Source: Shewanella oncorhynchi
Lineage (GTDB): Bacteria > Pseudomonadota > Gammaproteobacteria > Enterobacterales > Shewanellaceae
Length of the DNA stretch: 64,000 nucleotides
NCBI RefSeq assembly: GCF_012584455.1
Contig: NZ_JABAEB010000017.1
Span: forward strand, 23,483 to 87,482
Direction: 5' to 3'
Positions 35,797-45,040 of the stretch are shown here, in pieces (positions within the stretch are counted from its first letter, which is position 1; every line of letters starts with the position of its first letter). A program made the position numbers and the translations under genes. Under the pieces are notes generated by a model. It did not search any database. It was not told the DNA's origin and saw nothing but the letters and a program-made list of their open reading frames with translations.

Positions 35797-37500
35797 CTAT
35801 TTATAGCTTGTTATACACTGTTGTAAGCTTGCAATTCTATCTTGTTGTAATGCCGTGTGCGCTAATGCTGAAAATTGTGTGATGCTGCCTTGGCAAATAG
35901 CTGCTTTCACTTCTAAGAGTGAGCTTAAGTTAACACTGAGTTCGTCCAACCCCATGCCGATTAACAGTGGCGCAATTTGCGGTGAACTGGCGAGTTCACC
36001 GCACAGAGAAACTTTAACATTAGCGGCCTTAGCTTGGGTTATTGTCATGTTAATTAAGGCTAAAATGGCAGGCGAAAGGGACGGATAGTCACGGGTAAGC
36101 TGCGGGTTTGTCCTATCGGCTGCCATTGCATATTGGGTCAAATCGTTGGTACCAATGCTGACAAAATCAAGTCTTGGCAGCATAGCGTTGAGGTTGAATA
36201 CCGCAGCAGGGGTTTCGACAACGATACCGTAGCTAAGTTCGCCATAGCCTTTCTCTTCTTCTTCCAAGGCATCTTGGCACTGGGCAATGAGTGCAAACAC
36301 CTCGTCCAATTCTTCGACTTGATTGACCATAGGGAACATCAAACGGATCGGGCCATGGTTAGCGGCACGCAGAATGGCCCTCAATTGGGTTTTAAATAAT
36401 TCTGGGTGCGCCAAGGTGTAGCGAATGCCGCGAAGACCCAAGGCGGGATTATCTTCAATTTCTTGGCATAAACAGGGTAGTTCTTTGTCTGCACCTATAT
36501 CTAAGGTGCGGATGGTAAAGGTTTTACCGCCTAGGGCGTGCAATGCATCGCAATATAAGCTGTATTGGGCTTTTTCATCGGGCAGGGTGGCGACGTTCAT
36601 CAACATAAATTCGGTGCGAAACAAACCTATTCCATCGGCGCCGACATCGCTGACATGGGTGATGTCGTTGAGATTACCCACGTTTGCCATGAGTCCCACA
36701 GTATGACCGTCTTGGGTTTGCGCTGGGACATCCTTGTAAGTTTGAAGTGCTGCGCGCCTTGCTTGTTCATGGTGAAAGGTGACTGTGAGTCTTGCCTGTT
36801 GGTCTGGATTGGGATTGACACAAAGTTCACCCGCGAGTGCATCGAGCACTAAGGGCGTGCCGTTGGGAATAGAGTCTGCGTCGAACTGACAACTTAACAT
36901 GGCTGGAATGCCAGCTGCTCTGGCTAAAATGGCCGTATGGCTCGTTAAACCGCCCGTTTTCAGTACAATACCGCAAAGGTTTTCCCGCGGCAGTAAGGCA
37001 AATTCGGCGGGGGTCAAATCCTGCGCTAATAAGATAGTGGGTCTATCGAGTTTTTCGAGTCCTTGAGCTAAATGGCCGTTTATCGCCGCGACGACTCTTT
37101 GGCCTAAACAGCGCACATCTTGGGCTCTATTGGCTAAATAGGGATCATCTAAGGATTGTAATTCATTGGCCTGATGGGCAAAAATACGTTCAACCGCCAC
37201 ACTTGCCGACAATTGTAAGGTGCGAATAGCATCGTTCACTTGCTCGATTAATTCATCGTCTTCTAATAACAATAAGTCGGCTTCGATCAACTGATAATTT
37301 TCGGAGTCACTATCGAGTGCAGCTTGGCTGTGGGTCAGTTGTGCCTGTAGTTCTTGCAAGGCTTTGGCAAATTTACCCTGTTGTTGAGGGATTTTAGACA
37401 GGGGAATAGGGCGATAATCGAGGTGATGTTCGGTGTGGAGCAGGTGAAGTGCCTGTCCAAAAGCAATTCCCGATGACACTATAATCCCCGTTATTGACAT
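35797..37500 (-). CDS. ptsI: PTS enzyme I
   Basis: Phosphoenolpyruvate-protein phosphotransferase, the entry of phosphate into the PTS; cytosolic. From ATG 37500 it has 567 residues, with phospho-histidine near 188 in GGLTSHTAILARAAG, an EI motif GIGLFRTEFM, and the C-terminal cysteine in VSLCGELASS. A GTG at 37521 is the alternative start. It lies 180 bp downstream of ptsH, longer than usual, with no terminator visible between them. Confidence 0.96.
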   Translation of the reverse strand: MSITGIIVSSGIAFGQALHLLHTEHHLDYRPIPLSKIPQQQGKFAKALQELQAQLTHSQAALDSDSENYQLIEADLLLLEDDELIEQVNDAIRTLQLSASVAVERIFAHQANELQSLDDPYLANRAQDVRCLGQRVVAAINGHLAQGLEKLDRPTILLAQDLTPAEFALLPRENLCGIVLKTGGLTSHTAILARAAGIPAMLSCQFDADSIPNGTPLVLDALAGELCVNPNPDQQARLTVTFHHEQARRAALQTYKDVPAQTQDGHTVGLMANVGNLNDITHVSDVGADGIGLFRTEFMLMNVATLPDEKAQYSLYCDALHALGGKTFTIRTLDIGADKELPCLCQEIEDNPALGLRGIRYTLAHPELFKTQLRAILRAANHGPIRLMFPMVNQVEELDEVFALIAQCQDALEEEEKGYGELSYGIVVETPAAVFNLNAMLPRLDFVSIGTNDLTQYAMAADRTNPQLTRDYPSLSPAILALINMTITQAKAANVKVSLCGELASSPQIAPLLIGMGLDELSVNLSSLLEVKAAICQGSITQFSALAHTALQQDRIASLQQCITSYK

Positions 37501-37678
37501 ATCCCTTCCTAAATTAACCACTGAACTGAGTGTCCGTTAGCGATAGCGAGTCTAGTTGAGTGACGCTAAGCTTGTAAAGCGTTTGTATGTAAAGCATTAG
37601 CATGTCAAGACGGTCGAGACGAGTTTTTTGCGTGTCGGTTAAACCTGCCGATAAATGCACTTTAGCGCAAGAAAAGGC

Positions 37679-37936
37679 CTAGCTTAGGGTAATGAGCAGC
37701 TCAGAGACTTTCTCAACCGCGGCCTGTGCCTGTTCACCTTCGGCAAACACTCTTACCGTGACGCCAGAATATAAGCCTAAGGTTTGTAGCTTAAACAGAC
37801 TCTTAGCACTGGCTTGCTTACCATTACATTCGACCATGACATCACAGTCAAAGGTTTTGGCTTCTTTAACCAGTAAGGCTGCTGGGCGGGTATGAATGCC
37901 ATGTTTGGCGGTAATGGTGACTGTTTTTTCGTACAT
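37679..37936 (-). CDS. ptsH: Phosphocarrier protein HPr
   Basis: Carries phosphate from enzyme I to EIIA. With ATG 37936 it is 85 residues and the active histidine falls at H15 (KHGIHTRPAA) and the conserved serine at S46 (ASAKSLFKLQTLG), as in E. coli. An in-frame ATG at 37951 has no better ribosome site. It begins 28 bp after the upstream ACT gene and so is probably its operon partner. Confidence 0.95.
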   Translation of the reverse strand: MYEKTVTITAKHGIHTRPAALLVKEAKTFDCDVMVECNGKQASAKSLFKLQTLGLYSGVTVRVFAEGEQAQAAVEKVSELLITLS

Positions 37937-37964
37937 AGTAGATGAGCTCATATTTAAAGGGGTA

Positions 37965-38354
37965 TTACACTTCGTCTTTCGATTCTATGATGTGATAGCC
38001 CTGTTTTTTCAAGGCGGCGATGGCACTTTTGAGGCGATTATTTTTTACTAAAATGTAATCGGTATCAAAGGTCGAAATCGCAAAAATACTGATTTGTTCG
38101 TCCGCTAAGGTGCCAGACACTTTAGATAAAATGCCTGTCATCGAAAATCCTAGTGGCCCGAGTACTTCAAAGCAACACCAGCCCGGTTCTTGCTCTAAGC
38201 TGTCGAGTTCCATTTCACTGGAAACGACTAAAGATAAACCTTCTTGGGTCTTACCAATGAAATACATGTCCTGTGCAAAAACCTCACTGGGCAATACGGC
38301 ATTCGGGCTAAAGCTATGAATTGTGTACTGTTCAGGGTGAACGGCTAAGGTCAT
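37965..38354 (-). CDS. ACT-domain protein (ACT_7/CASTOR-like)
   Basis: A 129-residue cytosolic protein with two ACT-like halves: an N-terminal region with the DMYFIGKTQEGLSLVV strand and a C-terminal ACT (GPLGFSMTGILSKVSGTLAD, SIFAISTFDTDYILVK). ATG 38354 gives MTLAVHPEQY. Such proteins usually bind amino acids. It is the first gene of the run ACT-ptsH-ptsI-crr, suggesting an amino-acid or nitrogen input on the PTS; that link is inference. Confidence 0.85.
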   Translation of the reverse strand: MTLAVHPEQYTIHSFSPNAVLPSEVFAQDMYFIGKTQEGLSLVVSSEMELDSLEQEPGWCCFEVLGPLGFSMTGILSKVSGTLADEQISIFAISTFDTDYILVKNNRLKSAIAALKKQGYHIIESKDEV

Positions 38355-38515
38355 TCGCATGGCAGTGTCTCGGTTGGATTTTTAAGGCTAAAGCATACCG
38401 CATATCAAACGTTAGCGTGACAGAGAATTTGTGGTTAATGGGATTTTTTCGTTGAAATTTATTGTTGGTGAGATAGCGGTTAACAAGCGTTACCAGAAGG
38501 TTTACCCAAAGAAAA

Positions 38516-38533
38516 GGGCGCCCTATGGCGCCC
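38516..38533 (-). terminator. Chemoreceptor gene terminator
   Basis: GGGCGCC and GGCGCCC pair around CTAT; on the minus strand it is followed by TTTTCTTT, 36 bp after the stop. Confidence 0.8.
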
Positions 38534-38568
38534 CAATCGACAAGTCATGCCGTACTCATACACTTTAG

Positions 38569-40206
38569 TTAGATTTTAAACTGGCCTAAGGTGCGGGACA
38601 TGTCTTGGCTAATGTCTTGCAGTGACTGAGCTGCATGGCTATTACTTTCGTTAGCTTTTACTGAGACTTCGGTTAACTCCGAAATATTACAAATATTTCG
38701 ATTAATTTCTTCGGTCACCAGTGATTGCTCTTCAGTGGCGCTGGCTAATTGTGTGTTCATGTCACTGATATGGGCAATCAATTGCAGAATCGCCGCCATG
38801 GCTTTACCCGCTTCGTGGGCTTGGGCCTGCAGCTCATCGGATTGCAGTTGAGTTTGATTGTTGCTCTTCATCACTGAGCCAACACCGGATTGGATCTCGC
38901 TAATGATTTTTTGGATCTCATTGGTCGAGTCTTGAGTGCGAGTAGCAAGGGCGCGGACTTCATCGGCAACTACGGCAAAACCACGGCCGTGGGTCCCTGC
39001 TCGAGCAGCTTCAATGGCGGCATTGAGGGCGAGCAAGTTGGTCTGCTCGGCAATGCTGCGGATCACATCGAGAATGCTACCGATTTGCTGTGAGGCGACG
39101 CCCAGCTTTTGGGTGATGACTTCAGAGGCTTTTAATTCTGCCACCAGTTTTTCTGTGTTGCTGACTGTGTTGTCGATCACGACTTGGCTTTGCTGCGCTT
39201 GTTCTTTTACGCTGTTCGCCGCATCGGCCGCTTGCTGGGTGTTGCTCGCCATTTCATGGGTGGTCGACAGCATTTGATTGACGGCTGTGGCGACGCTACC
39301 AGTTTCTCTGTGGATATGTTCAGCACTCTGATTGGACTCCTCAACTGCAATCAAAAGCTGTTTTGCATCTTTATCTAATGCTTGGCCTAAAGGTTGTAAA
39401 TGGCCGACCATGTCGCCAATTTTTTGGGCGAACATGTTGAAGGCACGGGCGAGATGGGCAATCTCATCTTTACCTTGAGCATTAATGCGCTGACTTAAGT
39501 CGCCTTCGCCTTGGGCAATATCTTCAAGGGCATCAATAGCATCATTTAATGGTGAGGTGATGGAGTGGTTAAGCACCAGGAAGAAGGCAAAAATCGGCAC
39601 TGAAATCAAAAACATGATAATCAGATAGTCGATAATGACTGACTTTAAGCTCGCTTTGACATCGCTAAGATAGGCGCCTGTGATGACTGTCCAGCCCCAT
39701 TGCGGGTAGTAACGGGCTTCAGCAAGCTTGTCTTCTATCGCGCGGGTCATAGGATCGGCGATAGGGTATTCGAGGGTTGTTTTCGATTTAGCACGCGCTA
39801 ATGGCAGCATAGTGGCTAAGGGGTTTGTGCCATTAGGTAACTTGAAGGTTAATGCTGAGGTGCCAATAAGATTTGCGCTATCCCCGTGGGCGAGGATTTG
39901 ATTATTATCATCAATAACAATGAAGTAGCCGGAACCTGAATAGCGAGTTTGATTGATTAAATCCGCGGCGATTTGTTTAGCTTCTGCTTCGCTAAACTTA
40001 CCTTTGAGCGCATCCTGACGGTGCACATCTATCACACTTAACATGCTGGCGAGTTGACCGTCTATCTGCAACCATTTCTGCTCAATTAAATTACTGTACT
40101 GCTCTTTAATTGAAAAACTGGCAAAACACACAGTCCCTATCGCGGCCATAAGGAGCATCATCATTAAGCGTTGCAAAATGGTAAACCGGCGCAAAAACGT
40201 GATCAT
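38569..40206 (-). CDS. Methyl-accepting chemotaxis protein with single Cache domain
   Basis: Inner-membrane chemoreceptor, 545 residues: helix 1 at about 13-31, a periplasmic sCache_2-like domain (YSGSGYFIVIDDNNQILAHG, YPQWGWTVITGAYL), helix 2 near 190-212, a HAMP domain (ITSPLNDAIDALEDIAQG), and a signalling domain whose tip reads EQTNLLALNAAIEAARAG. sCache_2 often senses small carboxylates. No C-terminal CheR-tethering pentapeptide is seen. Divergent from the DUF3334 gene. Confidence 0.95.
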   Translation of the reverse strand: MITFLRRFTILQRLMMMLLMAAIGTVCFASFSIKEQYSNLIEQKWLQIDGQLASMLSVIDVHRQDALKGKFSEAEAKQIAADLINQTRYSGSGYFIVIDDNNQILAHGDSANLIGTSALTFKLPNGTNPLATMLPLARAKSKTTLEYPIADPMTRAIEDKLAEARYYPQWGWTVITGAYLSDVKASLKSVIIDYLIIMFLISVPIFAFFLVLNHSITSPLNDAIDALEDIAQGEGDLSQRINAQGKDEIAHLARAFNMFAQKIGDMVGHLQPLGQALDKDAKQLLIAVEESNQSAEHIHRETGSVATAVNQMLSTTHEMASNTQQAADAANSVKEQAQQSQVVIDNTVSNTEKLVAELKASEVITQKLGVASQQIGSILDVIRSIAEQTNLLALNAAIEAARAGTHGRGFAVVADEVRALATRTQDSTNEIQKIISEIQSGVGSVMKSNNQTQLQSDELQAQAHEAGKAMAAILQLIAHISDMNTQLASATEEQSLVTEEINRNICNISELTEVSVKANESNSHAAQSLQDISQDMSRTLGQFKI

Positions 40207-40563
40207 TTGGATTCCTTAAGGACTTATTATTGTGCATCAATATACCTGCGAATCAATCTCAATTGAATCGTCTGTGACATAAATTAAGTAAAAGCCGTTA
40301 TAAAATATGAGTTTCTTTGATCTAAAGCAGGGAATAGTGATAGGGAACTTTAATCTGTTGCATTATGGGGCATGTTCTTATTAAGTTAGGCCGTTTTATA
40401 AGTCGCGTTATGTTGAAGGTTTTATCTGATCTATTAAATATCAATAAGTTAGCATTATGTTAATTTTACCATCTTGCTATATTAGGCTAATCAATTGTTT
40501 TAATTTTGATTTTTTACGCTTTTACGCGCAAGATTAATTCATTATTCAGTTTGAGAATCGATT
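40207..40563. other. AT-rich divergent intergenic region
   Basis: 357 bp between the chemoreceptor and DUF3334 genes. It is AT-rich, with likely promoters on both sides, but no operator, repeat or RNA could be identified. Confidence 0.5.
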
Positions 40564-41292
40564 ATGACCACAAATACTATCGTAACGTCGGATGATATTT
40601 TACTGAAGTTATGCCACTCAGTTGCCCACGTCCTCTCTAGCACCAGTGCCAGCAATGTTACCCATGCGGGTATGGTACAAAGTATTGCGCGTACTCGTCT
40701 TAAACCTGATCTCGGTTGTTTCTCGATTTTTGATGGTGGTTTTTCAGGCCTAGTGGTGATTAACTTTTCAGCTTCGGCGGCGATTGAAATCTACCGTCGC
40801 TACATGCTGAACATGGGTATGCCTGAGTCTGAGCTCGCGTTTTCGCATACGTCAGATGAAGTGAGTAACGTGATGGGTGAGTTGATGAACCAAATCTTAG
40901 GGGATTTTATTAATAAAATTTCAAAAGAATTGCAAACGTCAATCAGCCAAAGCCAGCCAAAAATGTTGACGATTAATAAAGAGTTAACCATATCAATCGA
41001 CGCTAACTTAGACGATGCGGTTGCCCGCAGAGTGTCGTTTAGGACTGAAAATAACCATATTTTTTACCTCGAGTTTGCCATGGACAAAACCGAATTCATT
41101 CGCTTAGATGAATTTGTCTACGATGAAGAATTCGATCCCGATAGTCTGTTAGAGCAGCACAGTTCGATTGGGGGAAATAACGACTCAAATTCGAATGTTT
41201 CGCCTTGGGTTAAGATGGCCGATAAACCCGCCATTGCGACTCGTGCCATTGATAATGAAGCCGATGATTTGCTCGATCAGCTCGGCATTTAA
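40564..41292 (+). CDS. DUF3334 protein, CheX-like
   Basis: A 242-residue cytosolic protein of the gammaproteobacterial DUF3334 family. The segment SNVMGELMNQILGDFIN resembles the E-x-x-N active helix of the CheC/CheX phosphatase fold. The last 70 residues are acidic, with DEEFDPDSLLEQ and LLDQLGI. Its divergence from an MCP supports a chemotaxis role. The phosphatase idea is a motif-based inference; alternatives are a FliM-like structural role. Confidence 0.82.
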   Translation: MTTNTIVTSDDILLKLCHSVAHVLSSTSASNVTHAGMVQSIARTRLKPDLGCFSIFDGGFSGLVVINFSASAAIEIYRRYMLNMGMPESELAFSHTSDEVSNVMGELMNQILGDFINKISKELQTSISQSQPKMLTINKELTISIDANLDDAVARRVSFRTENNHIFYLEFAMDKTEFIRLDEFVYDEEFDPDSLLEQHSSIGGNNDSNSNVSPWVKMADKPAIATRAIDNEADDLLDQLGI

Positions 41293-41396
41293 GCAGAGTC
41301 TCTAATGTAAGACGGATGTTAACGCATTCGTCTATACAAGTGGGGGGAACTGTTTTAGTATCGACGCAAAATAATAACTAAGGTTAAATCCTCTTT

Positions 41397-42443
41397 ATGG
41401 CATCGAAAGCGACCTCGATTGATATTGCTTATCGTGCTGGCGTATCCCAGTCAACGGTTTCCCGTGCCCTTAGAAACAGCCCGCTAGTCAATTTAGAAAC
41501 TCGCCAACGTATTCAAACTATTGCCAAAGAGCTGAATTATAAGGTCGATAAAAATGCCAGTAATCTTCGCACCCAAAATAGCCATACCTTAGCGCTGTTA
41601 TTGTGTGAAGACCCCACCAATGATGACTCGTTAATCAATCCTTTTTTCCTGTCTATGCTTGGCTCCATTACCCGAGCAACGGCGCAGCAAGGTTATGATT
41701 TATTGGTTTCTTTTCAGCAATTGTCCAGCGACTGGCACGCCGATTATGAAGACAGTAATAAAGCTGACGGCATTATTCTGCTTGGTTACGGTGACTACAT
41801 GGACTACGAGCAAAAGCTGGAGCGATTGCTCGCGCAGAATACTCACTTTGTGATCTGGGGTGCTGAGCATAACAATAAGTCAGTACTTTCCATTGGTTGT
41901 GATAATCATCAAGGTGGCTTGATTGCCACAGAGCACTTGATTTCCCTTGGTCGTAAAGCTTTTGCCTTTTTAGGCGATGCCTCGAGCCACAGCCCTGAGT
42001 TTAGGGACAGATATTTAGGCCATGTGAAGGCGCTGCAAATGGCGAATATTGCTGTCGATCGCACTAAGCAAGTGTCGGCAATTAGCACTGAAAGTGCTGG
42101 TTACGATGCGGCTATGGCATTGATGGCCAAAGGCGCACAGTTTGATGCTATTTTTGCTGCTAGCGATCTGATTGCCATTGGTGCTATTCGTGCGCTGAAA
42201 GAGAAGGGCATTTCAGTCCCAGAACAAGTTGCAGTGGTGGGATATGATGATATTCCTGTGGCGAGTTTTGCCAATCCGCCATTAACGACCATTAAGCAGA
42301 ATACCCAATTAGCCGGTGAAATCTTAGTCGACAGTGTACTCAAACTTATCCGCGGACAAGAGGTGAGTGCGCAGCTTATTCCGACAACCTTAGTGGTTCG
42401 CAGTTCCTGCGGCATTGATAGCGCGCCGCTTAAGCCGTTATAG
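41397..42443 (+). CDS. LacI-family transcriptional regulator
   Basis: A 348-residue repressor-type protein. The N-terminal HTH is at residues 7-26 (SIDIAYRAGVSQSTVSRALR) with hinge helix SNLRTQ near 55; the sugar-binding PBP-like core follows (LGSITRATAQQGYDLLVS, GYDDIPVASFANPPLT). No sugar genes are adjacent, so the effector is not apparent. It has its own terminator at 42520. Confidence 0.93.
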   Translation: MASKATSIDIAYRAGVSQSTVSRALRNSPLVNLETRQRIQTIAKELNYKVDKNASNLRTQNSHTLALLLCEDPTNDDSLINPFFLSMLGSITRATAQQGYDLLVSFQQLSSDWHADYEDSNKADGIILLGYGDYMDYEQKLERLLAQNTHFVIWGAEHNNKSVLSIGCDNHQGGLIATEHLISLGRKAFAFLGDASSHSPEFRDRYLGHVKALQMANIAVDRTKQVSAISTESAGYDAAMALMAKGAQFDAIFAASDLIAIGAIRALKEKGISVPEQVAVVGYDDIPVASFANPPLTTIKQNTQLAGEILVDSVLKLIRGQEVSAQLIPTTLVVRSSCGIDSAPLKPL

Positions 42444-42519
42444 ATGGGCCGTTATTACTAGGAGCTTGCTGTTTTTTGCTGGCAAGTCGTTGAGCACTTA
42501 ATTTGCTTATTGAAACATC

Positions 42520-42556
42520 GCCGATAATCCTTGGATTTATCGGCTTTTTGCTTTTT
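42520..42556 (+). terminator. Terminator after LacI-family gene
   Basis: GCCGATAATCC and GGATTTATCGGC pair with one bulge, then TTTTTGCTTTTT. Confidence 0.88.
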
Positions 42557-42560
42557 GGGA

Positions 42561-43187
42561 TCACTTAACCGCATATTGACGTAAAAACTTCGGCACATCT
42601 GCTTTGGTTTTCTTGGCGATTTTTTGCAGTAACTCGAAGGTGGGAGCATTGAGACCGAACTCTTGCTGAAGGTCTGCCAGCATTGCCAGCCACAAATGGC
42701 CAGTCATTTCGGCATCGGCTAAGGCGCGGTGAAAGGTGCCATCGCTTGGTAACTGTTTATAGCGCACTAAAGTACCTAACTGATGATTCGGTGCCGCTTG
42801 ATATAAACGTCTTGCCACTAGCAAGGAGCAACCAAATTGCCCTCGATAGCGATGGCGAATTTGGGCAAATTCCGCGTCTAAAAAGCGCTGATCAAATGCC
42901 GCATTGTGGGCGACTAAGTTATGATCGACGATAAAGTCGGCAAAACGCGCCATCACTTCATTGCAGGGCGCTGCATCCCTGAGCATTTGATTGCTGATCC
43001 CTGTGTAGTCCTCAATAAAACGACTTATTCTAAATCCTGGGTTCATCAACTCTGAAAATCTTTGGGTGATCACGCCGTTTTCAATCAGCACAGCTCCGAT
43101 TTCAATCGCGCGGTCCCCTTGATTAGGCGATAGCCCTGTGGTTTCAAAGTCGAGCACGACCAAAGTGTTAGCTGCAGATGTAGGCAT
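42561..43187 (-). CDS. 3'-5' exonuclease, DnaQ-like
   Basis: DEDDh exonuclease of 208 residues; Exo I is VLDFETTGL (D13, E15), Exo II is NLVAHNAAFD, and Exo III has FHRALADAEMTG with the catalytic histidine and aspartate. It is shorter than replicative DnaQ and lacks the polymerase-binding tail, so it is probably an accessory RNA or DNA trimming enzyme. Convergent with the LacI gene. Confidence 0.9.
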   Translation of the reverse strand: MPTSAANTLVVLDFETTGLSPNQGDRAIEIGAVLIENGVITQRFSELMNPGFRISRFIEDYTGISNQMLRDAAPCNEVMARFADFIVDHNLVAHNAAFDQRFLDAEFAQIRHRYRGQFGCSLLVARRLYQAAPNHQLGTLVRYKQLPSDGTFHRALADAEMTGHLWLAMLADLQQEFGLNAPTFELLQKIAKKTKADVPKFLRQYAVK

Positions 43188-43406
43188 AGATCTTATGTGG
43201 ACTCTATAAATGATGTGTCAGCATTGCCGTCTTTGACAGTGCAACGCTTTTAGATAAGCCGATTGTAATTCAATACGTTAGTAAATTCACTATCACATTG
43301 ACGCTGATAAAAGACTTAATGCTTTGTTGATCCGGTCGAGCTTTCTTGGTTTCGCTTCCTGTTAGCATTTACCTCTATGAATAACAGTTTGGTTTGTGAG
43401 CGACCC

Positions 43407-44564
43407 ATGCAACTCGATATTAATGGCTTAACACCCGCGCAATTTTTAGCAGAATATTGGCAGAAAAAACCTTTGGTTATCCGCCAAGGATTCAAACACT
43501 TTCAAGATTTAATCTCGCCCGAAGAGTTAGCTGGGTTAGCCATGGATGAGCTGGTGGAATCTCGGCGAGTGTACCAACAGGCAGGGCAATGGCAGGCAGA
43601 ATTTGGCCCTTTTGATTCCTACGATCATCTCGGTGAACGGGATTGGACTTTGATCGTGCAAGCCTTGAACAACTGGGTGCCCGATGCAGAAGCCCTGATC
43701 CAATGTTTTGATTTTATTCCGCGCTGGCGTTTAGATGATGTGATGGTGAGTTTTGCCACTCCTGGCGGTGGCGTGGGGCCGCATATCGATCTGTATGATG
43801 TGTTTATTTGCCAAGGTTCGGGACGTCGCCGCTGGCGCGTAGGCGATCTCGGGCCGCACAAAGAGTTTGCCGCCCATCCCGCTTTGCTGCACACAGAAGC
43901 TTTTGAACCGATTATCGATACTGAGTTATTGCCCGGCGACATCCTTTATATTCCCCCAGGATTCCCCCATGATGGCATAACCTTAGAACAGTCTTTAAGT
44001 TTTTCAGTAGGTTATCGCACAGCTTCCGCCAAAGATATGGTAAGTGCTTTGGCCGATCATCTGTCTGATCAAGATTTAGGCGCACAGCAGATTGAAGATC
44101 CAGACCGCGAGCTGACAACGCGCAGTGGTTGTGTCGATAATCGCGATTTAGCGCGGTTACGCACGCAACTGACTAATATGTTAACCGATGAACTGGTGAG
44201 CGAGTTTTCGGGCCGCTATTTAACTCAATCTAAATGCGCCCTCGATTTACCCGATGAGCCGTTGGACATCACGCAAGACGAAGTGCTCGCATGGCTCGAT
44301 GAGCAGCCGCTTATTCGCCTCGGCGGACTGCGTTGTTTGTATTTTGATATCAATGTGGGACAAGGCGTTGTCTATATTAATGGTGATAAGTATCAGCTTT
44401 CAGCCGAATTGGCCGCGGTGATCCCACTACTATGTGATAGCAATCAGTTAGATAAAACCGCCTTAGCCCCCTGGTTAGCCGATGCCGATTTGCTTACGCA
44501 GCTGACTGAGTGGGTGAACCTCGGTTACTGGTACTTTGAAGACCTGAGTGATGAAGAGTGTTAA
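43407..44564 (+). CDS. roxA: Ribosomal protein L16 arginine hydroxylase (cupin/JmjC)
   Basis: 2-oxoglutarate and Fe(II)-dependent oxygenase, the YcfD family that hydroxylates an arginine of L16. The iron site is GPHIDLYD with a second histidine in PGFPHDG. With ATG 43407 it has 385 residues, close to E. coli YcfD (373), and opens MQLDINGLTPAQFL; ATG 43377 adds ten residues and lacks a ribosome site. The C-terminal third is the winged-helix-like dimer part. Terminator at 44734. Confidence 0.94.
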   Translation: MQLDINGLTPAQFLAEYWQKKPLVIRQGFKHFQDLISPEELAGLAMDELVESRRVYQQAGQWQAEFGPFDSYDHLGERDWTLIVQALNNWVPDAEALIQCFDFIPRWRLDDVMVSFATPGGGVGPHIDLYDVFICQGSGRRRWRVGDLGPHKEFAAHPALLHTEAFEPIIDTELLPGDILYIPPGFPHDGITLEQSLSFSVGYRTASAKDMVSALADHLSDQDLGAQQIEDPDRELTTRSGCVDNRDLARLRTQLTNMLTDELVSEFSGRYLTQSKCALDLPDEPLDITQDEVLAWLDEQPLIRLGGLRCLYFDINVGQGVVYINGDKYQLSAELAAVIPLLCDSNQLDKTALAPWLADADLLTQLTEWVNLGYWYFEDLSDEEC

Positions 44565-44733
44565 GGCTGAGATAATATGCAAAGCATGATGGATGTTGAT
44601 ACCATTTTAGCGCTAACGCCGATGGATTTTAGTGTTAAGTCGGTTTTGCAATCGTTGGATTATAGTGTTGGATGCATTCTAGTGTTAGTTGAGATTTAAA
44701 ACAGAATGATGTTGAAAGCCGCATCTATGTTTA

Positions 44734-44770
44734 GGGCAAGCTCATGCTTGCCCTTGCTTATCTTTTTAAG
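44734..44770 (+). terminator. Terminator after roxA
   Basis: GGGCAAGC and GCTTGCCC pair around TCAT, then TTGCTTATCTTTTT. The remainder of 44565-45040 has no gene; it carries several loose TAGTGTT repeats. Confidence 0.7.
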
Positions 44771-45040
44771 ATCGCGAAGGCTTTGCAAGTTTGCGTTATT
44801 GCCTTAGTCGTCTCTCTACGGCGTTCATTGCCTTGTCATTTTTAATGTTAAACATTGGTTTTTAAAATTATTTTACCAAGCGAGATGAGTTTTGCTGGCA
44901 CAGTCTTAGTGAGATGAGTTTAGGCCGATAAGCCTATTCTGATTAATGTCGTCAGGAGTGGAGCGAGCTTCAATGAATAACCAATGGCTAGAGTATTAAA
45001 TGCGATTCGCAGATGGTCATTTAGCCACTGGAGCTGCTGA

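Noticed and set aside
44600..44690. TAGTGTT direct repeats
   Set aside because: Spacings of 22, 33 and 17 bp are irregular, so neither a CRISPR nor an iteron array is supported.
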